The position numbers and the translations under genes were made by a program. From the NCBI GenBank assembly GCA_035610835.1, contig CM069445.1, positions 31,298,811 to 31,362,810 on the forward strand: a stretch of DNA of 64,000 nucleotides. Direction: 5' to 3'. This DNA is from Ophiura sarsii. Lineage: Eukaryota > Echinodermata > Ophiuroidea > Amphilepidida > Ophiuridae. Positions 24,055-37,865 of this stretch are shown piece by piece (positions within the stretch are counted from its first letter, which is position 1; each line of letters begins with the position of its first letter). Under the pieces are notes generated by a model. The model saw only the letters and a list, made by a program, of their open reading frames with translations, was not told the origin of the DNA and did no database searches.

Positions 24055-24606
24055 TCCTTTATGGATAGTTACATTGTGACATGTAGATCATTGACCCTTG
24101 GGTCAATGTATAGATGAAAGAGGAACTTTGTTAGAAACCGCAATACACCAATGAACAATAAAGATAATCCTTGTTTCTCAGTAACATCTTAATGATGTGG
24201 TTTACAGGAAACAACATGTCAAAGTTTTGATTAATGAACAGTGGTTTAGAGCTAAGATGTTCTCTTCAATTGTTCTCTAAATAACACCCTCTATAGGGAT
24301 TGATGTATGATTATCCTTTATGGATAATTACATACACTGAAAAATAAATTGGTGTCACAGCGACGCCTTCTTGGAGTCAACTGTAAATAACACTTACAAA
24401 GGCGTTATTTTGACTCCAAAATTGGTGTAATCGTCAATGATATGGGTTTGCACATAATTTACGGTGACACCGTTAAGTGTCCGACGGACACCTTTCAGTG
24501 ATCATTTAGTGATTTACACCAAAACTGGTGTCAGATTAATTGAAATAACATAAGGGCGTCAATAGTTGGCGGGAAAGCTCACGGTTTTTAGAGGTGTCGA
24601 AGCAGC

Positions 24607-24815
24607 ATGACACCAATTGGTGTAATTCTGACACCAATTGGTGTAATTCTGACACCAATTGGTGTAATTCTGACACCAATTGGTGTAATTCTGACACCAA
24701 CTGGTGTAATTCTGACACCAATTGATGTAATTCTGACACCAATTGGTGTAATTCTGACACCAAATTGGTGTAATTCTGACACCAATTGGTGTAATTCTGA
24801 CACCAAATTGGGCGT
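24607..24815. repeat. 21-bp palindromic tandem array
   Basis: About ten copies of a 21-bp unit, GACACCAATTGGTGTAATTC plus T, whose core ACACCAATTGGTGT is a 14-bp perfect palindrome. It reads open in several frames on both strands (for example VSELHQL or TPIGVIL repeats), but this comes from the repeat and is not a protein. Confidence 0.95.
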
Positions 24816-24869
24816 CTATCAACATATCAACGCATGCGTTTTCTCGTCGCCATTTTGTTTGCATGTTAC

Positions 24870-25252
24870 GAGCCGGTAAGACTGGTAAGTACCGATCTGC
24901 TCCATTTCCAGACATTTTTGATAATAATTATGATACAATTAGCGTAATGTAAGCCTTGTTCATGTTGTTTAATATTGCGCCAGCTAACTGATGAAATGAA
25001 TTACAATTTCATAGTCAGAGACTAGCATTTTGTTGGACTGTGTGTCAGTGCATGGACCTACTAGTACTATGTGTGTGTTCGTCATGCATGCATACGATGA
25101 TATGTGCAACATTACATACATGTAGCCCGATTTATCTGGCTCAGTGGTCATCTTTTTCATACGGACGTCTTACATTACGCTAATTGTATCATAATTATTA
25201 TCAAAAATGTCTGGAAATGGAGCAGATCGGTACTTACCAGTCTTACCGGCTC
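24870..25252. repeat. Perfect 84-bp inverted repeat, 215-bp loop
   Basis: 24870-24953 is the exact reverse complement of 25169-25252, with no mismatch found by eye. The arms begin GAGCCGGTAAGACTGG and include GATCTGCTCCATTTCCAG. Neighbouring repeats in the same element are clearly diverged, so the arms are either young or kept identical by gene conversion. Confidence 0.95.
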
Positions 25253-25267
25253 CTAAACATGTGCTAT

Positions 25268-25660
25268 CTCAATATGACTCTTAAGAGTCAATATTACACC
25301 CCATTTGGGGTGTAATGACATTTTTCGAAAATGGGTCCTCAGGTAACCACCCAAAGGTGTCAAAATGAATATGACACCCAAAGGTGTCATATTTGACACC
25401 CATAATGGTGTCAATTTGACACCCATAATGGTGTCAATTTGACACCCATAATGGTGTCAATTTGACACCTTTAGGGTGTCAAACTCAATATGACACTTAA
25501 GAGAGTCAATATTACACCCCATTTGGGGTGTAATGGCATTTTCGAAAATGGGTCCTCAGGTAACCACCCAAAGGTGTCAAAATGAATATGACACCCAAAG
25601 GTGTCATATTTTACACCCATAATGGTGTCAATTTGACACCTTTAGGTGGCCAACTGAGGA
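25268..25660. repeat. 216-bp tandem duplication of palindromic blocks
   Basis: Two units start at CTCAATATGACWCTTAAGAG (25268 and 25484). Each contains TTACACCCCATTTGGGGTGT, CACCCAAAGGTGTCA and CACCCATAATGGTGTCA palindromes. The second unit has fewer copies of the last block. Confidence 0.9.
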
Positions 25661-25889
25661 CCCAATTTTTGACGCTTGTTTTAGTGTCAAAATGACATCA
25701 AATTATTTTTCAGTGTACACAGGACATAACAGCTTGATTAAATACATATTTTGAATGTCAAAAATTAGTACACAACTCAAAATGCTCAGTCCATGTGTGT
25801 ACGAAATCAGCCTAAATTGGGCAATTATTTAAAATCAAGCACAGCACAATGCAGCTGATGAGATTAGCGAAAAGATCAAATTAATTTGA

Positions 25890-27160
25890 TCATATCCGTA
25901 AGATGCGTCGAAATCAAAAGAGAAAGTACAGAACTAAAATGATGAGGAAGGTACTAGAAAGTAACAAAGGACTCAAAATCATCAATAGAAAATTGGAGGA
26001 AGGGAGGAAGCTGCTAGCGTCAATTAAAACAAAAGATGGATCAGAAGTTACAGACAAAGTAAAAATAACAGAGACCATTGAAGAATTCTACAGAGAACTA
26101 TACAACAGAGACAAACCAGACTGGAGACAGAACGAACACTGGAGTAGAAAAACAGAGGATGTTCCACCTATTCTCAAGTAAGAAGTGGAGAGGGCAGTAA
26201 ACCAGATGAAGAAAGGAAAAGCACCTGGGGAGGATCAATTAACATCAGACATTCTCAAGTTAGGAGGAGAAGAAATTGTAACAGTCCTATAACCAAACTG
26301 TTCAACAAGATCATGCAACTTGAGAAAGTGCCTACCCAGTGGAACGAATCAAAGGTTATTATATTGTTCAAGAAAGGGGATATGAAGGACATCAAAAACT
26401 ATAGACCTATCAGCTTGCTGCCTCACATGTACAAAGTCTTTACAAGTATTCTTGCCAGAGTTGAGAAACAGCTTGATGAAGCCTATAGAGAACAAGCAGG
26501 TTTTAGAGCAGGATTCAGGACATCAGACCATCTTCAAACACTGAGCCAGGTTATAGAGAAGTCAAAAGAATATCGCTTCGATATATGTCTCGGCTTTGTG
26601 GACTATGAAAAGGCATTTGACAGTCTAGACCACCAGTCTCTATTAAATGCGCTGGAAAAGCAGGTCAGTGATGAAAAGTACATCCGCCTAATCAAGGTGA
26701 TCTATAAGGATCCAAGTGCTAAAATCCATCAAGAGAGCACCACAACTGAAGCCTTCAAAATTCTAAAAGGTGTGAGACAAGGTGATCCCATCTCCCCAAA
26801 GCTATTCACTGCAGCCATGAAGGATGTTTTCAGAAACCTGGATTGGCAAGGTATGGGAATTGTAGTCGATGGTGAACACCTTACCCATCTCAGATTTGTA
26901 GATGACATCCTACTTCTCAGCCAGAAGATGATCCGAGAACTGAGTGAGGAGAGCAACAAGGCTGGACTTCACATGAACATCAAGAAGACAAAAGTGATGA
27001 TGTACAACAAGCTGAAAGACTATGCAATAACAGTTCAAGGAAAAACCATAGAAAAAGTGGACAGTTATACCTGGGCAAGAAGATTTCTCTGGAAAATGAA
27101 ACAGCAGGGGAAGTGAACAGAAAGATACAGCTACAAAAGGAGGTCAAACAAAAAACCACC
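25890..27160 (+). pseudogene. 5'-truncated, broken RTE-type LINE reverse transcriptase
   Basis: The first open part (25903-26181, 92 aa) matches the linker between endonuclease and RT in RTE-like ORF2 (KIINRKLEEGRKLL, EEFYRELYN). The second (26313-27116, 267 aa) is the RT domain: KGDMKDIKNYRPISLLP (20-37), EQAGFRAGF (60-68), catalytic DYEKAFD (97-103), RQGDPISPKLF (155-165) and the metal-binding box FVDD (195-198, usually FADD). Breaks: an in-frame TAA at 26179-26181, a frame change near 26288, and another near 27070, after which EVNRKIQ appears in a different frame. The endonuclease and the 3' end are missing. RTE elements retrotranspose by target-primed reverse transcription; this copy cannot. 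The clade call rests on recalled family resemblance. Confidence 0.9.
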
Positions 27161-27379
27161 TGTTCAGGCTCAGGCATGACCCAATATCCCTTTCATTTTC
27201 TCGCCGCTTGTGTGCGTTGAAAATGGGAATTTTGAAACGCCACAGATTTTTATCAAATGGTGTTTAATAATGGATTATCTTTGTTGATTGGTGGCATATT
27301 TGGTACAAAATTATTCCAAAAAGATTCATCGAAATGTCTATCTAACCTGTATGGAGAAAAAAATAATGGGAAAACACTC

Positions 27380-28977
27380 TTAAGGGGGGGGGGGGGGGGG
27401 TCTCGGTTGGTCAGATATAAAAAATTCAGTGCTTCGGACAAAAATGAGATATTAGCACAGTAGGAAAATGCTACTGTGCTAAGTCACTGTGCTAAGTCTC
27501 TGCTTTAAAATGCTTTTTGTTTGAGGTAAATTGGATTTTCGGTTCTGACGTTATGGTCAATTAAGTTTCGGGTGTCTCAAAAAATCGGTGGTGTTTAATA
27601 AAGGGGGCACAGCACTAAATAAACCGCCCATTGGATTACATGTAAATTTGGGCTAAAAGAGTCGCTATTTTGGGCCCTTAGTAACCATTTTTGGAATGTC
27701 TCGAATGCTTTATTCTAATAAAAAAACATTCAAATTTCATAAAATCGTCAAGAAGTGTTACACCTTCCAATTACATTTTACGATACGATCATTTAAACAG
27801 CGCCACCCCTATTTTCAGCCCGGACGCTCGCCTTCTAACCGCCTCCGATCACGTGTGTTCATCCACGTGATAAATTTTCAATACAATCGAAAATCAATAT
27901 TTTGCAATATCCTGATCAAAGTACAAGAGATCATCTTTCATTTTAATTATGAAATGCTACCCTCACGCCAAACTGATTCCCAAAGGACCCCATTAATCAC
28001 AAAATCGTTTTTTTTGTTTTTGCCGGAACTTACTACCATTACACAAAACGAGGAGTGATTTAGTGCTGTGCGCCCTTATGTATACATTTGTATGTAAAAA
28101 CGCTCACCCTGCGATTTTTAGCATTTTCAGTGTTTTAATTGTTTTTTGATCAAATGATTGTAACATTTGATCAAATTTATTTATTAAAATATTGAAATAA
28201 TTAATTGCCCATCATAAATCATCAAAATTTCAAGGTCAATGTAATTTCGTATGTATTTCTTTATTTTTCTCACCCGGCTATTTTTAAGCCATTTATCTTT
28301 AAAAATCAATAGAAATGCTCATATAATTGCGATTTTCACCCAAAATGGCTCAAAATGTGTCTAAATTCATGCTCTTCCATAATTGAACAACTATTTTTAT
28401 CCCAAATGTCAACTCATTTCTTTCTCGTCAATTTTAATATTTTTCAATACGTTTTGCACGGTATCTCAAAACTATAAAACAAGCAAACTTACAATATGGG
28501 AACAAACGTAACTCAAAAACGAAAGCTCATAACCATGGGATTTGGACCAGAAAGTACACAAGGGGCTATGAAGCCCGATTTTTAATATCTGTTTTCAAAT
28601 TGGAATTACGATACAAAATTACCCGATCGGTCAGTTCATGGTTGCCATGGCAACTATATAAAAAATCCCGCTTCGTGGTTTCATGCGCACTATACCGATA
28701 CATCATCTACCCAAGTACGGTGTATATGCAACATTTTTTTCTTCTAGTTACGTTTGTTCCCGTGTTTAGCCAATCAGAGGCCTTGCATGGTAACCATGGC
28801 AACCAGATCAAAATAACACGCATTTTCTGAAACGTCTTGACCTAAGCTTTAATTTGATATATAACACATAGGCCTACACTAAGCATAAGCGGTAGCTCCA
28901 CGGTAACAATGAGAAAATGTGTTTCCAAATTTGGGTCAAATCAACCTAGACCGCCCCCCCCCACACCCCCAATTTAA
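27380..28977. mobile_element. TTAA-flanked poly-G element, copy A (host of a nested MITE)
   Basis: TTAAGGGGGGGG at 27380 starts the element and a C-rich end closes at TTAA 28974-28977. The whole unit, minus the nested insertion 27601-28077, matches 34601-35670 in reverse orientation (shared blocks: CAGTGCTTCGGACA, AGCATTTTAAAGC-type, CACCCGGCTATTTTTAAG, GTAACCATGGCAACC). TTAA at both ends is the piggyBac target signature, but no transposase is present and the G-run termini are unusual, so only piggyBac-like is suggested. Confidence 0.7.
27601..28077. mobile_element. MITE nested in copy A, AAGGGSGCACAGCACTAAAT ends
   Basis: Both ends carry a 20-bp inverted repeat with one mismatch. The inverted paralogue at about 35485-35500 runs directly from GGTGGTGTTTTG to TATAC with no insert, giving an empty site. 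The target duplication is ambiguous. The 120-residue frame at 27696-28058 lies wholly inside and is not a gene. Confidence 0.85.
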
Positions 28978-29720
28978 GTTTATGACTTTCTTTTGTTGAG
29001 CACTGTAATCCTGTAATCACTTCATTTATGAGTGGCTTATATATAACAAGTTATGGGGTAGGATGTAGAACTTATTGAATGACCCTCGTATATGAGGGTT
29101 TGGTGGAGTGTAAAAATAAAGCTGTGTCCAGTTGAATTATAATTTATGTCGACTCATTTTACACGGCTGTTTGACTGTCCGATTTATAATTAAAATTATG
29201 GAATAAAAAAAGATTACATAGTGGCCCCGTTATGGTTTGACCTGATCTAGGTAGCGCTAATGAATACGCGTATACGGTGAAAATTTCAAGAAAATTGTTT
29301 GAGCCATTTTAAAAATATCGGCATTTTCTACTTTACACACATTTTACATGTAACTCCTCAGAAAGTTTTCCGTATACACACGTTGTCTTTTGAAACATCC
29401 ACGTTTTCATTGAGTGCCACCCCCAGGTACTTTAATTTAAAGCTATTTAAAGTACAGTTTAACACATCAGTAACAGTTGCAAAAAGTGTCTCACGGCCTA
29501 TGAACCATTCATTCAATAAACAAAACGGTTAAGTTAGGCCTAATAATAAAACTACGTTAAATCATGGCAGGTAATATTTATATAACATCTATAATAATAT
29601 AAGTCCATGGGCCTATGCACACAAACGGCACAGAGTCACAACAAGATTACTGACATTCCCCCGCTATTCGCGTGTTATAAACGCTTGTATGCAAACCAGT
29701 ACCTACTATGCCATGCAACT
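28978..29720. other. Intergenic with an isolated mariner-like terminus
   Basis: CTTATTGAATGACCCTCGTA at 29071-29090 is the reverse complement of a TACGAGGGTCATTCAATAAG terminus. No partner end was found nearby. No gene. Confidence 0.45.
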
Positions 29721-29882
29721 GCGCAAAACCCGGGTTTTTCGTAGTTTGCGAAAAACCCGGGTTTTGCGCAGAAATACGTGCACAAAACCCGGGTTTTGTG
29801 CAAAACCCCGTTTTTGTATGCTCAAAACTAGGGTCTTGCGCAAAACCCGCAAAACCCGGGTTTTGCGCAAACCCTGCTTTTG
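29721..29882. repeat. Palindromic minisatellite, AAAACCCGGGTTTT core
   Basis: Five or more copies of GCAAAACCCGGGTTTTGC and degenerate relatives, each a self-complementary 18-mer, occur in 160 bp. The KPGFC-type frames on both strands arise from the repeat. Confidence 0.9.
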
Positions 29883-29900
29883 GACGCAGCACCGGCGTCA

Positions 29901-31839
29901 CCCAGCTGGCCATTTTACGGTTTTTAAACGTTAAAAACACGTTTCAAGTTGGTGAAAAAAACGTTTCAATATTACGTATTAAAAACGTATATGTGTGGAG
30001 TTTTTTATGGGTTTTAATAACGTTTCCATGTTACGTTTTGAAAACGTTAATATAACGTAAAAATAACTATATTTAAATTATTTAGTCTTGCAAGATGTAT
30101 TAAATACGTTTTAAAAACATGTTTAAACGATGTTTAACACGTTTTAAAAACGTTTCACAAACACGAAACCTAATCAAACCCAATTTAACACGTTTTGAAA
30201 ACCTATTTTAGGTAATTGATAATTAATTGATAATTTGAACTGCCAATTTATAGAACAATTCAATCATCTGGCTTTTTATTAACATTCTCCAACAAAATTC
30301 TTCATGTGTTTGTGAAGTAATGTTCTTATTTGCCATTTAATTATGAAATGATGCATGTTGCAGATCGAATATCTTTATGAAAGAAAATAAATATACAATC
30401 AATAGTGTTACCAAACCAATATAACCTAGGTAAGTGCGCATGCGTGGAATTGCCCACGTTTTTAAAAAACGTTTTTAAAACGTTTCGTAAAAAACGAAAC
30501 TTATGGTCCAGGACCATAATATTTGGTTTAATTTAGGTTGTAATATAACGTTCTATAAACGTTTTGATTTCGTTTCAATCATGTGTTCGTTTATAAGTAT
30601 TGTGACAACATTAATTTAACGTTTTTATAACGTTTTGATAAAACGATTTGCAATATAAACAAGGTATTTAAAAAAAACTGGACGGGGGAGATAGAAGACT
30701 GTTGAATTATCCCGTGCTTTTTCTCTTACGTGACACGGGTCATTCTATACGTGCGTGTCACGGGTACCCGTATCCCGTAAGTCTCACTCTCCGTGAATTC
30801 CCAAACCCAACCCACAGTAGAGCCCAAGCCCCGTAATAACCTGCATAGTGCATACCACCACGCAGCGTTCGATTTAACCAATGTAGCATCACGAAATACG
30901 ACACACTTTTGAACACTAATGCACAAATATGTAGCAAAAAGTGCTACGCCAAAAGATTCCCTACTTGATCTCTGATCACGTACCATCAAAGCCAAACCTA
31001 AAGATTGAGTGTCATCTTCAAATAACTAAAACAAAGTATGGTAAATCTTGAAATATCGGCGGTTCATTTTCACTTTCGTCCAGAGTTAAAAATCCCATTG
31101 GTTTACACGTACTTGCGCAGAATTTTTCTGTCGGTTTAAAATGTGTACAAAATGGCGGAGTTCTGCGCATCTCGGAGAAGTAATAATCATGACGTCACTT
31201 CTAGTCTTGTTTTCGTGTCGCATGGCAAAGGTCGAGGGGTTGTTGCCATATCATTGGGCTAATCATATTGAAGGGTTCACACCTCTCAGCCGCCCTCTTA
31301 TGTCGCTATCTTGCAGGCTCCGATATTTGTACAGCTTTAGCGTCCGTACGGTAATATTGATGACTGGGGGATGTAGCCTAGGGTTCGCCATAATCATTGG
31401 GCTAATTGCGAGACCAAGGCAACACGGAACAAAGAGGCCGTGGACTCAGTGACTCAGTATATTACTAAATCATATAATATAATACAAAATAGCATCCAAA
31501 TAGCTTAGTATATTACTAAATGGCATCCAAATAGCTGAAATAACTTACTGTGTCCTCTTACCTTCATATTATAACAATATCAATTACATTTTACAACAAA
31601 ATCGCTTCAGAAGATGATTAATGCAAGTTATTAATATTAGCAAATGCCGCGAATTTTAGGGGTTTGTGAAAAGGTTACGACTTAGAAACGTCGTTTCAAA
31701 TGACGGGGTCGCTAATCTCCCCCGTCAAAAAAAATGCTTTGAAACTGTAACGTTTTTAAGACGTTTTAAAACGTTTCACAAAACATAACCTAATTAAACC
31801 CAATTCAAAACGTTTTGAAAACGTTTTGTGTTTACTGGG
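29901..31839. mobile_element. Second CCCAGC-ended, AAACGTTT-rich element
   Basis: The left end CCCAGCTGGCCATTTTACGG and right end ACGTTTTGTGTTTACTGGG resemble those of the 16478-19341 element. AAAACGTTTT words fill 29925-30180, 30455-30660 and 31740-31825. The middle (about 30700-31700) is unrelated and contains a 103-residue frame (31141-31452) with no recognised domain. Confidence 0.6.
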
Positions 31840-31912
31840 CATTCCCAACTGATTTGATTACAATATTCATAAAATGCAAATAACGCCGGCCTCCTCTGTC
31901 ACTGCCAGACGA

Positions 31913-32268
31913 CAGTGGCGTGCGCAGGATATTGTGAGTGGGGGGGGGGGGGGGGGGGCACCTGGCCATAAATGAAATTCCCCGACTATTTGAGTAAAGA
32001 ACTGCGCGCGTAGCGTGCGAAAATTTTCGAATTTACACCTTTGTTTTGCACGATTGAGCTACATTTTGGCTCTAAACAAGTTTGTACCAAAGAATATTGC
32101 ATTTTGGAAAGACATATGCGTGCGCAGCGCGCGAATTTTTTTCATCTGTGTTTTTGACTATCATAATTCCATGATGCCACTGAACTAGCCTCCTTCTCAA
32201 TTCCCCCGACTGGCCTAAGTTTCCCCCGACTGACTCAATAGTGGGGCCCCCCTTTGCGCACGCCACTG
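31913..32268. mobile_element. hAT-type MITE with perfect 8-bp target duplication
   Basis: CAGTGGCGTGCGCA at the left and its exact complement TGCGCACGCCACTG at the right form a 14-bp TIR. CCAGACGA is repeated exactly on both sides (31905-31912 and 32269-32276), the 8-bp duplication expected of hAT transposition. A poly-G run follows the left end. Related to 6170-6549. Confidence 0.92.
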
Positions 32269-32612
32269 CCAGACGATGCCATCCACAATTTAAAATTCGT
32301 ATTTTGTTCTACGTAAATTAATTTCAAATAACAAATTCTGAATATTTCGTGTCATATAAGAACTAAATTCTGCCATCATCAAAGCAAATCAGTTCTACTC
32401 TAAATCACAATCAGCTTTTTTTTACCATTGATGTACTATTTTTTGTGCCACAAATCATGTTTTGAGCCGATAAAATCAACCACGTCTTAGGTCGTCTGGT
32501 TTGCTACGACCATGATAGTGCGCCCCCTACAAAACCTTCACCCGTGAATTTGGTTTTAGTAGGCGAAATTTTGTCGGAGGAGTGACCTCTCCCATTATAC
32601 AAGCTCCCTGTC

Positions 32613-32841
32613 ATCTAGTTTGCGTATTGTGCTGTAATGTTGTGCATCGTAGCTACATGTAGTGCATACACGTGACACCGCATCACAACAAACCGAGTTG
32701 GAAAGAATCACTACATTTTATCAGCTGATTCGTTCGGAATCCTCCCAACCAAGTATCAAATCAGAGACAACGCAGTAACAAAATCATGTGGTAGAACTAT
32801 AATGACTAGTGCACGTAAATACAGTGTATGTATGTAGCAAT
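32613..32841 (-). repeat. Inverted paralogue of 16450-16477 plus 19342-19527 (empty site)
   Basis: Continuous homology across the point where the 2.9-kb AACGTT element sits in the other copy (near 32810). See 16478-19341. Confidence 0.85.
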
Positions 32842-34017
32842 TACCTCATCATTGGATTATACGGGATTTTATTCAAGGACAATATCGTATTAGGTCTATT
32901 CGTGTTCACTAGACTATACCTCGTGCTTTAGTTAACACCTTTTTTTACTGAATTGAGCTGTTTGTATAACTTTGAAAAACCTAGGTGCGGCAAAATTATC
33001 TAAGATCCTATATAGCACAATCCAGAGAGAAACAGCTATGTAGACATGACAGACATCTATTACCCAATCTAACATGATCTGAGTGTTTGTAATACCCGGG
33101 GTACCAACGGGCCGTACGTACTAATATACGGACTGCAAACCTATAGCTGTCACGTATTTTCTCTGAGATTTGAAACTGTTGACATTGGTATTGTATGGTG
33201 TTATACTCTGGGGGGGGGGGGGGGGGGGGTATATTGGCCATACGGGTATGTGCAGCTGCCAAGACCCCCTTTTCGGCCTCCTCGGCCGCTCCTCCGAAAG
33301 ACCCCTTTTTATCCATTGGCAGTTCCCTTAGACCCCAAATTCAACCAAAAATCAATGATAAAATGTGTAAAAATCTTATGAATTTGAGTTATGTAGCCTC
33401 AAATTTGGCTCAGTTCATAGTGCAAACTTTTGCCTAAAATTCAGTTTATAAGACACAATTTTGTATAAGAAATCAGTTTTTTAAGACCCCAATTTCGGCT
33501 ACCGTTCAGTTATGTAAGCCTCTGTTTTGGTGTCCGTTCAGTTCCGTAAGCCCCTGTTTTCAGAATGCCCAGCCGCACACCCCTACCCTCTTCAAATTCG
33601 AGTACCCTCCCCGGGGTTATACTAAACGTAAATTTATAAGAACGTTAAAGAGTTTATGGCGAGATTTTTTTTTTTTTTCTCGATTATTTTGTCTGAAATT
33701 GAAATTGTAGTCTTTTTTTGGTCCTAAAAAAGTGTCTATAGACTATTCAAAACCATTGGACAACAACCGGGCTTGTTTTTAATCAATGGCATGCAACACA
33801 CGTTCCCCTATGCCTGTAGTATTAATGGAAGTTGGCAGTTTGAACTTTTATGACCATATGTATACCGGTACATGAAAAAACTGGTTAATTACAGATCATT
33901 GAGAAAGAATAAGCGTCATTTAGAAAATGTGATAAAGAAAACTGTATTTGCCTATAGGCCTACTTTCAAAAGAAAAAAATAATTTACCTTTTTTATACTT
34001 TCAAAGTTAAAGATGAC
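32842..34017. other. Intergenic; poly-G with AGACCCC-type repetition
   Basis: A poly-G run lies at about 33210-33229. Beyond it, 33260-33600 has recurring AAGACCCC...TTCAGTT phrases of about 40-55 bp. No gene. Confidence 0.5.
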
Positions 34018-34031
34018 CAGTGGCGTCGCCA

Positions 34032-34077
<46 letters not shown>

Positions 34078-34499
34078 GATCGCCCCATCCCCAATATTGA
34101 CGTCGTATCGGTTGAGATTGGCTCTGTCGGTTCATTTTGACCAAAGGAATTATGATGGCCACAAGTACACAGTTGAACAATTTTCGCGCGCGACTGCAAT
34201 ATTCTTTGGTACAAGCTTGTTTATAGCTTATTAGGCTATATTAAAAAAATCATTTGTCTCAAAGCTCCCGCGCGCGTTAGTTAATTGGCGCGCGTTAGAA
34301 AAAAAAAATATGAAAAAAATATATAATTTAAAAAAAATAAAAAATAAAAAATAAAAAATCCAAAAATTTCACAGATTTTTCAGATTTTCATTGTCCAAAT
34401 ACAAAAAAAACCCAAAAATTTCACAGATTTTTCAGATTTTTATTGATCACATCATTTTAAATACAAAAGTTCACTTTTACAAGGATTTCAATATTTTAT

Positions 34500-34536
<37 letters not shown>

Positions 34537-35797
34537 GCATTCCGCATTAGGTTTTGAAAAACTGAAGAGCTTTGAGACAAAAGATTTTTTTAATATAGCC
34601 TTAAGGGGGGGGGGGGGGGGGTCTATGTTATTTTCACCAATTTTGGAAACAGATTTACTCAATGTTACCATGGGTTTACCCCTTAGAGTCATATATCAAA
34701 TTGAAGCTTAGGTAACAGCGTTTCAAAAAAATGCGCGTTATTTTGATCTGGTTGCTATGGTAACCAGTCAAGGCCTCTGATTGGCTAAACACGGGATCCA
34801 ACTTTACTAGAAAACTAAATGTTGCATGTTCACCATACTTTGGTAGATGATGCATGGAAACAATGCGCACAACCCAATGAAGCCGGATTTTTTATACGGT
34901 TGCCATGGTAACCAGGAACCGACCAATCAGGTAATTTTACGTTATAATTCAAATTTGGAAAGATAAATTGAAAATCCGGCTTAATTGCGTTCTTCCTCTA
35001 TCCAAGCTTATTATCCATTCCAAATATCACCCTGATACGAGGTTTCGTTTTTGAGTTATGTTGGATCCAGTATTGCAAGTTTGCGTGTTTTCTAGTTTTG
35101 AGATATCGTGCAAAACGTATGAAAAATATTAGAATCGGCGAGGAAAAAAAAAGTTGACATTTTGGATAAAAATAGTTATTCAATTATGGAAGAGCATGAA
35201 TTTAGACACATTTTGAGCCATTTTGGGTGAAAATAGCAATTATATTAGCATTTTTATTGATTTTTAAAGATAAATGGCTTAAAAATAGCCGGGTGAGAAA
35301 AATAAAGAAATACATAAGAAATTACGTTGACTTTGAAATTTTGATGATTTATGATGTGCAATTAATTATCTTAATATTTTAATAAATAAATTTGATTAAA
35401 TGTTACAATTATTTGATCAAAAAATAATTAAAACTGAAAATGCTTAAAATCGCAGGGTGAGCGTTTTCTACATACAAATGTATACAAAACACCACCGATT
35501 TTTTGAGACACCCGAAACTCAATCGACCATAACTTCAGAACCGAAAATCCAATTTACCTCAAACAAAAAGCATTTTAAAGCAGAGACTTAGCAGTTTCCT
35601 ACTGTGCTAATATCTCAGTTTTGTCCGAAGCACTGAATTTTACTATCTGACTAGACCCCCCCCCCCTTAATCGTGCACAAAATAGGTGTAGAGTCAACTT
35701 AAAGCGCGCGCATTTCATCATGAATCGCAACCATCTTGTCGGTTCATTTTCATTTATCGCCCCCCCTCCCAATATGAATAACCTAGCTACGCCACAG
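34018..35797. mobile_element. hAT-type composite element with imperfect 8-bp target duplication
   Basis: The left end CAGTGGCGTCGCCAG, followed by more than 40 G, and the right end CTAGCTACGCCACAG are inverted hAT-like termini. The flanks AAGATGAC (34010-34017) and ATGATGAC (35798-35805) match in 7 of 8 positions. Both sub-terminal regions share a GTCGGTTCATTTT word. The TTAA element 34601-35670 is nested inside. A long A-run lies at 34503-34534. Confidence 0.75.
34601..35670. mobile_element. TTAA-flanked poly-G element, copy B (uninterrupted)
   Basis: TTAAGGGGGG...GTCTA at the left and TAGACCCCCC...TTAA at the right. Inverted relative to copy A (27380-28977) and lacking its nested MITE. Retains GTTGCTATGGTAACC and the GCCGGGTGAGAAAAATAAAG block. 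Confidence 0.8.
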
Positions 35798-35879
35798 ATG
35801 ATGACATCAGGAGAAAGCATTGTATTTGTATTTTAATTTTCATTAGTGTTTATGTATTACTTTATATCTTATTTCCCAG

Positions 35880-37865
<1,986 letters not shown>

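Larger units (their letters stand above)
24333..25716. mobile_element. TACACTGAAAAATAA-ended element made of TGACACC/GGTGTCA palindromes
   Basis: The left end TACACTGAAAAATAAATTGG and the right end, reverse-complemented, TACACTGAAAAATAATTTGA form a TIR bounded by TA. The interior is dominated by the sub-terminal word GGTGTCA and its complement TGACACC, arranged as many small palindromes. It contains a 21-bp array, a perfect 84-bp inverted repeat and a 216-bp tandem duplication, listed separately. No transposase frame. Confidence 0.8.

Noticed and set aside
24536..24915. Repeat protein encoded on several frames
   Set aside because: All frames follow from a 21-bp palindromic tandem repeat, and no frame is favoured.
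25890..27160. Active LINE
   Set aside because: Lacks the endonuclease and 3' end, and carries a stop and two frame changes.
27696..28058. 120-residue host gene
   Set aside because: It lies wholly inside a MITE that is absent from the paralogous site.
29647..30055. Cysteine-rich KPGFC-repeat peptide on both strands
   Set aside because: Produced by the palindromic AAAACCCGGGTTTT minisatellite; both strands are open for the same reason.
31141..31452. 103-residue membrane-like protein
   Set aside because: Some hydrophobic stretches but no family match, located inside an AACGTT element with no other coding signal.
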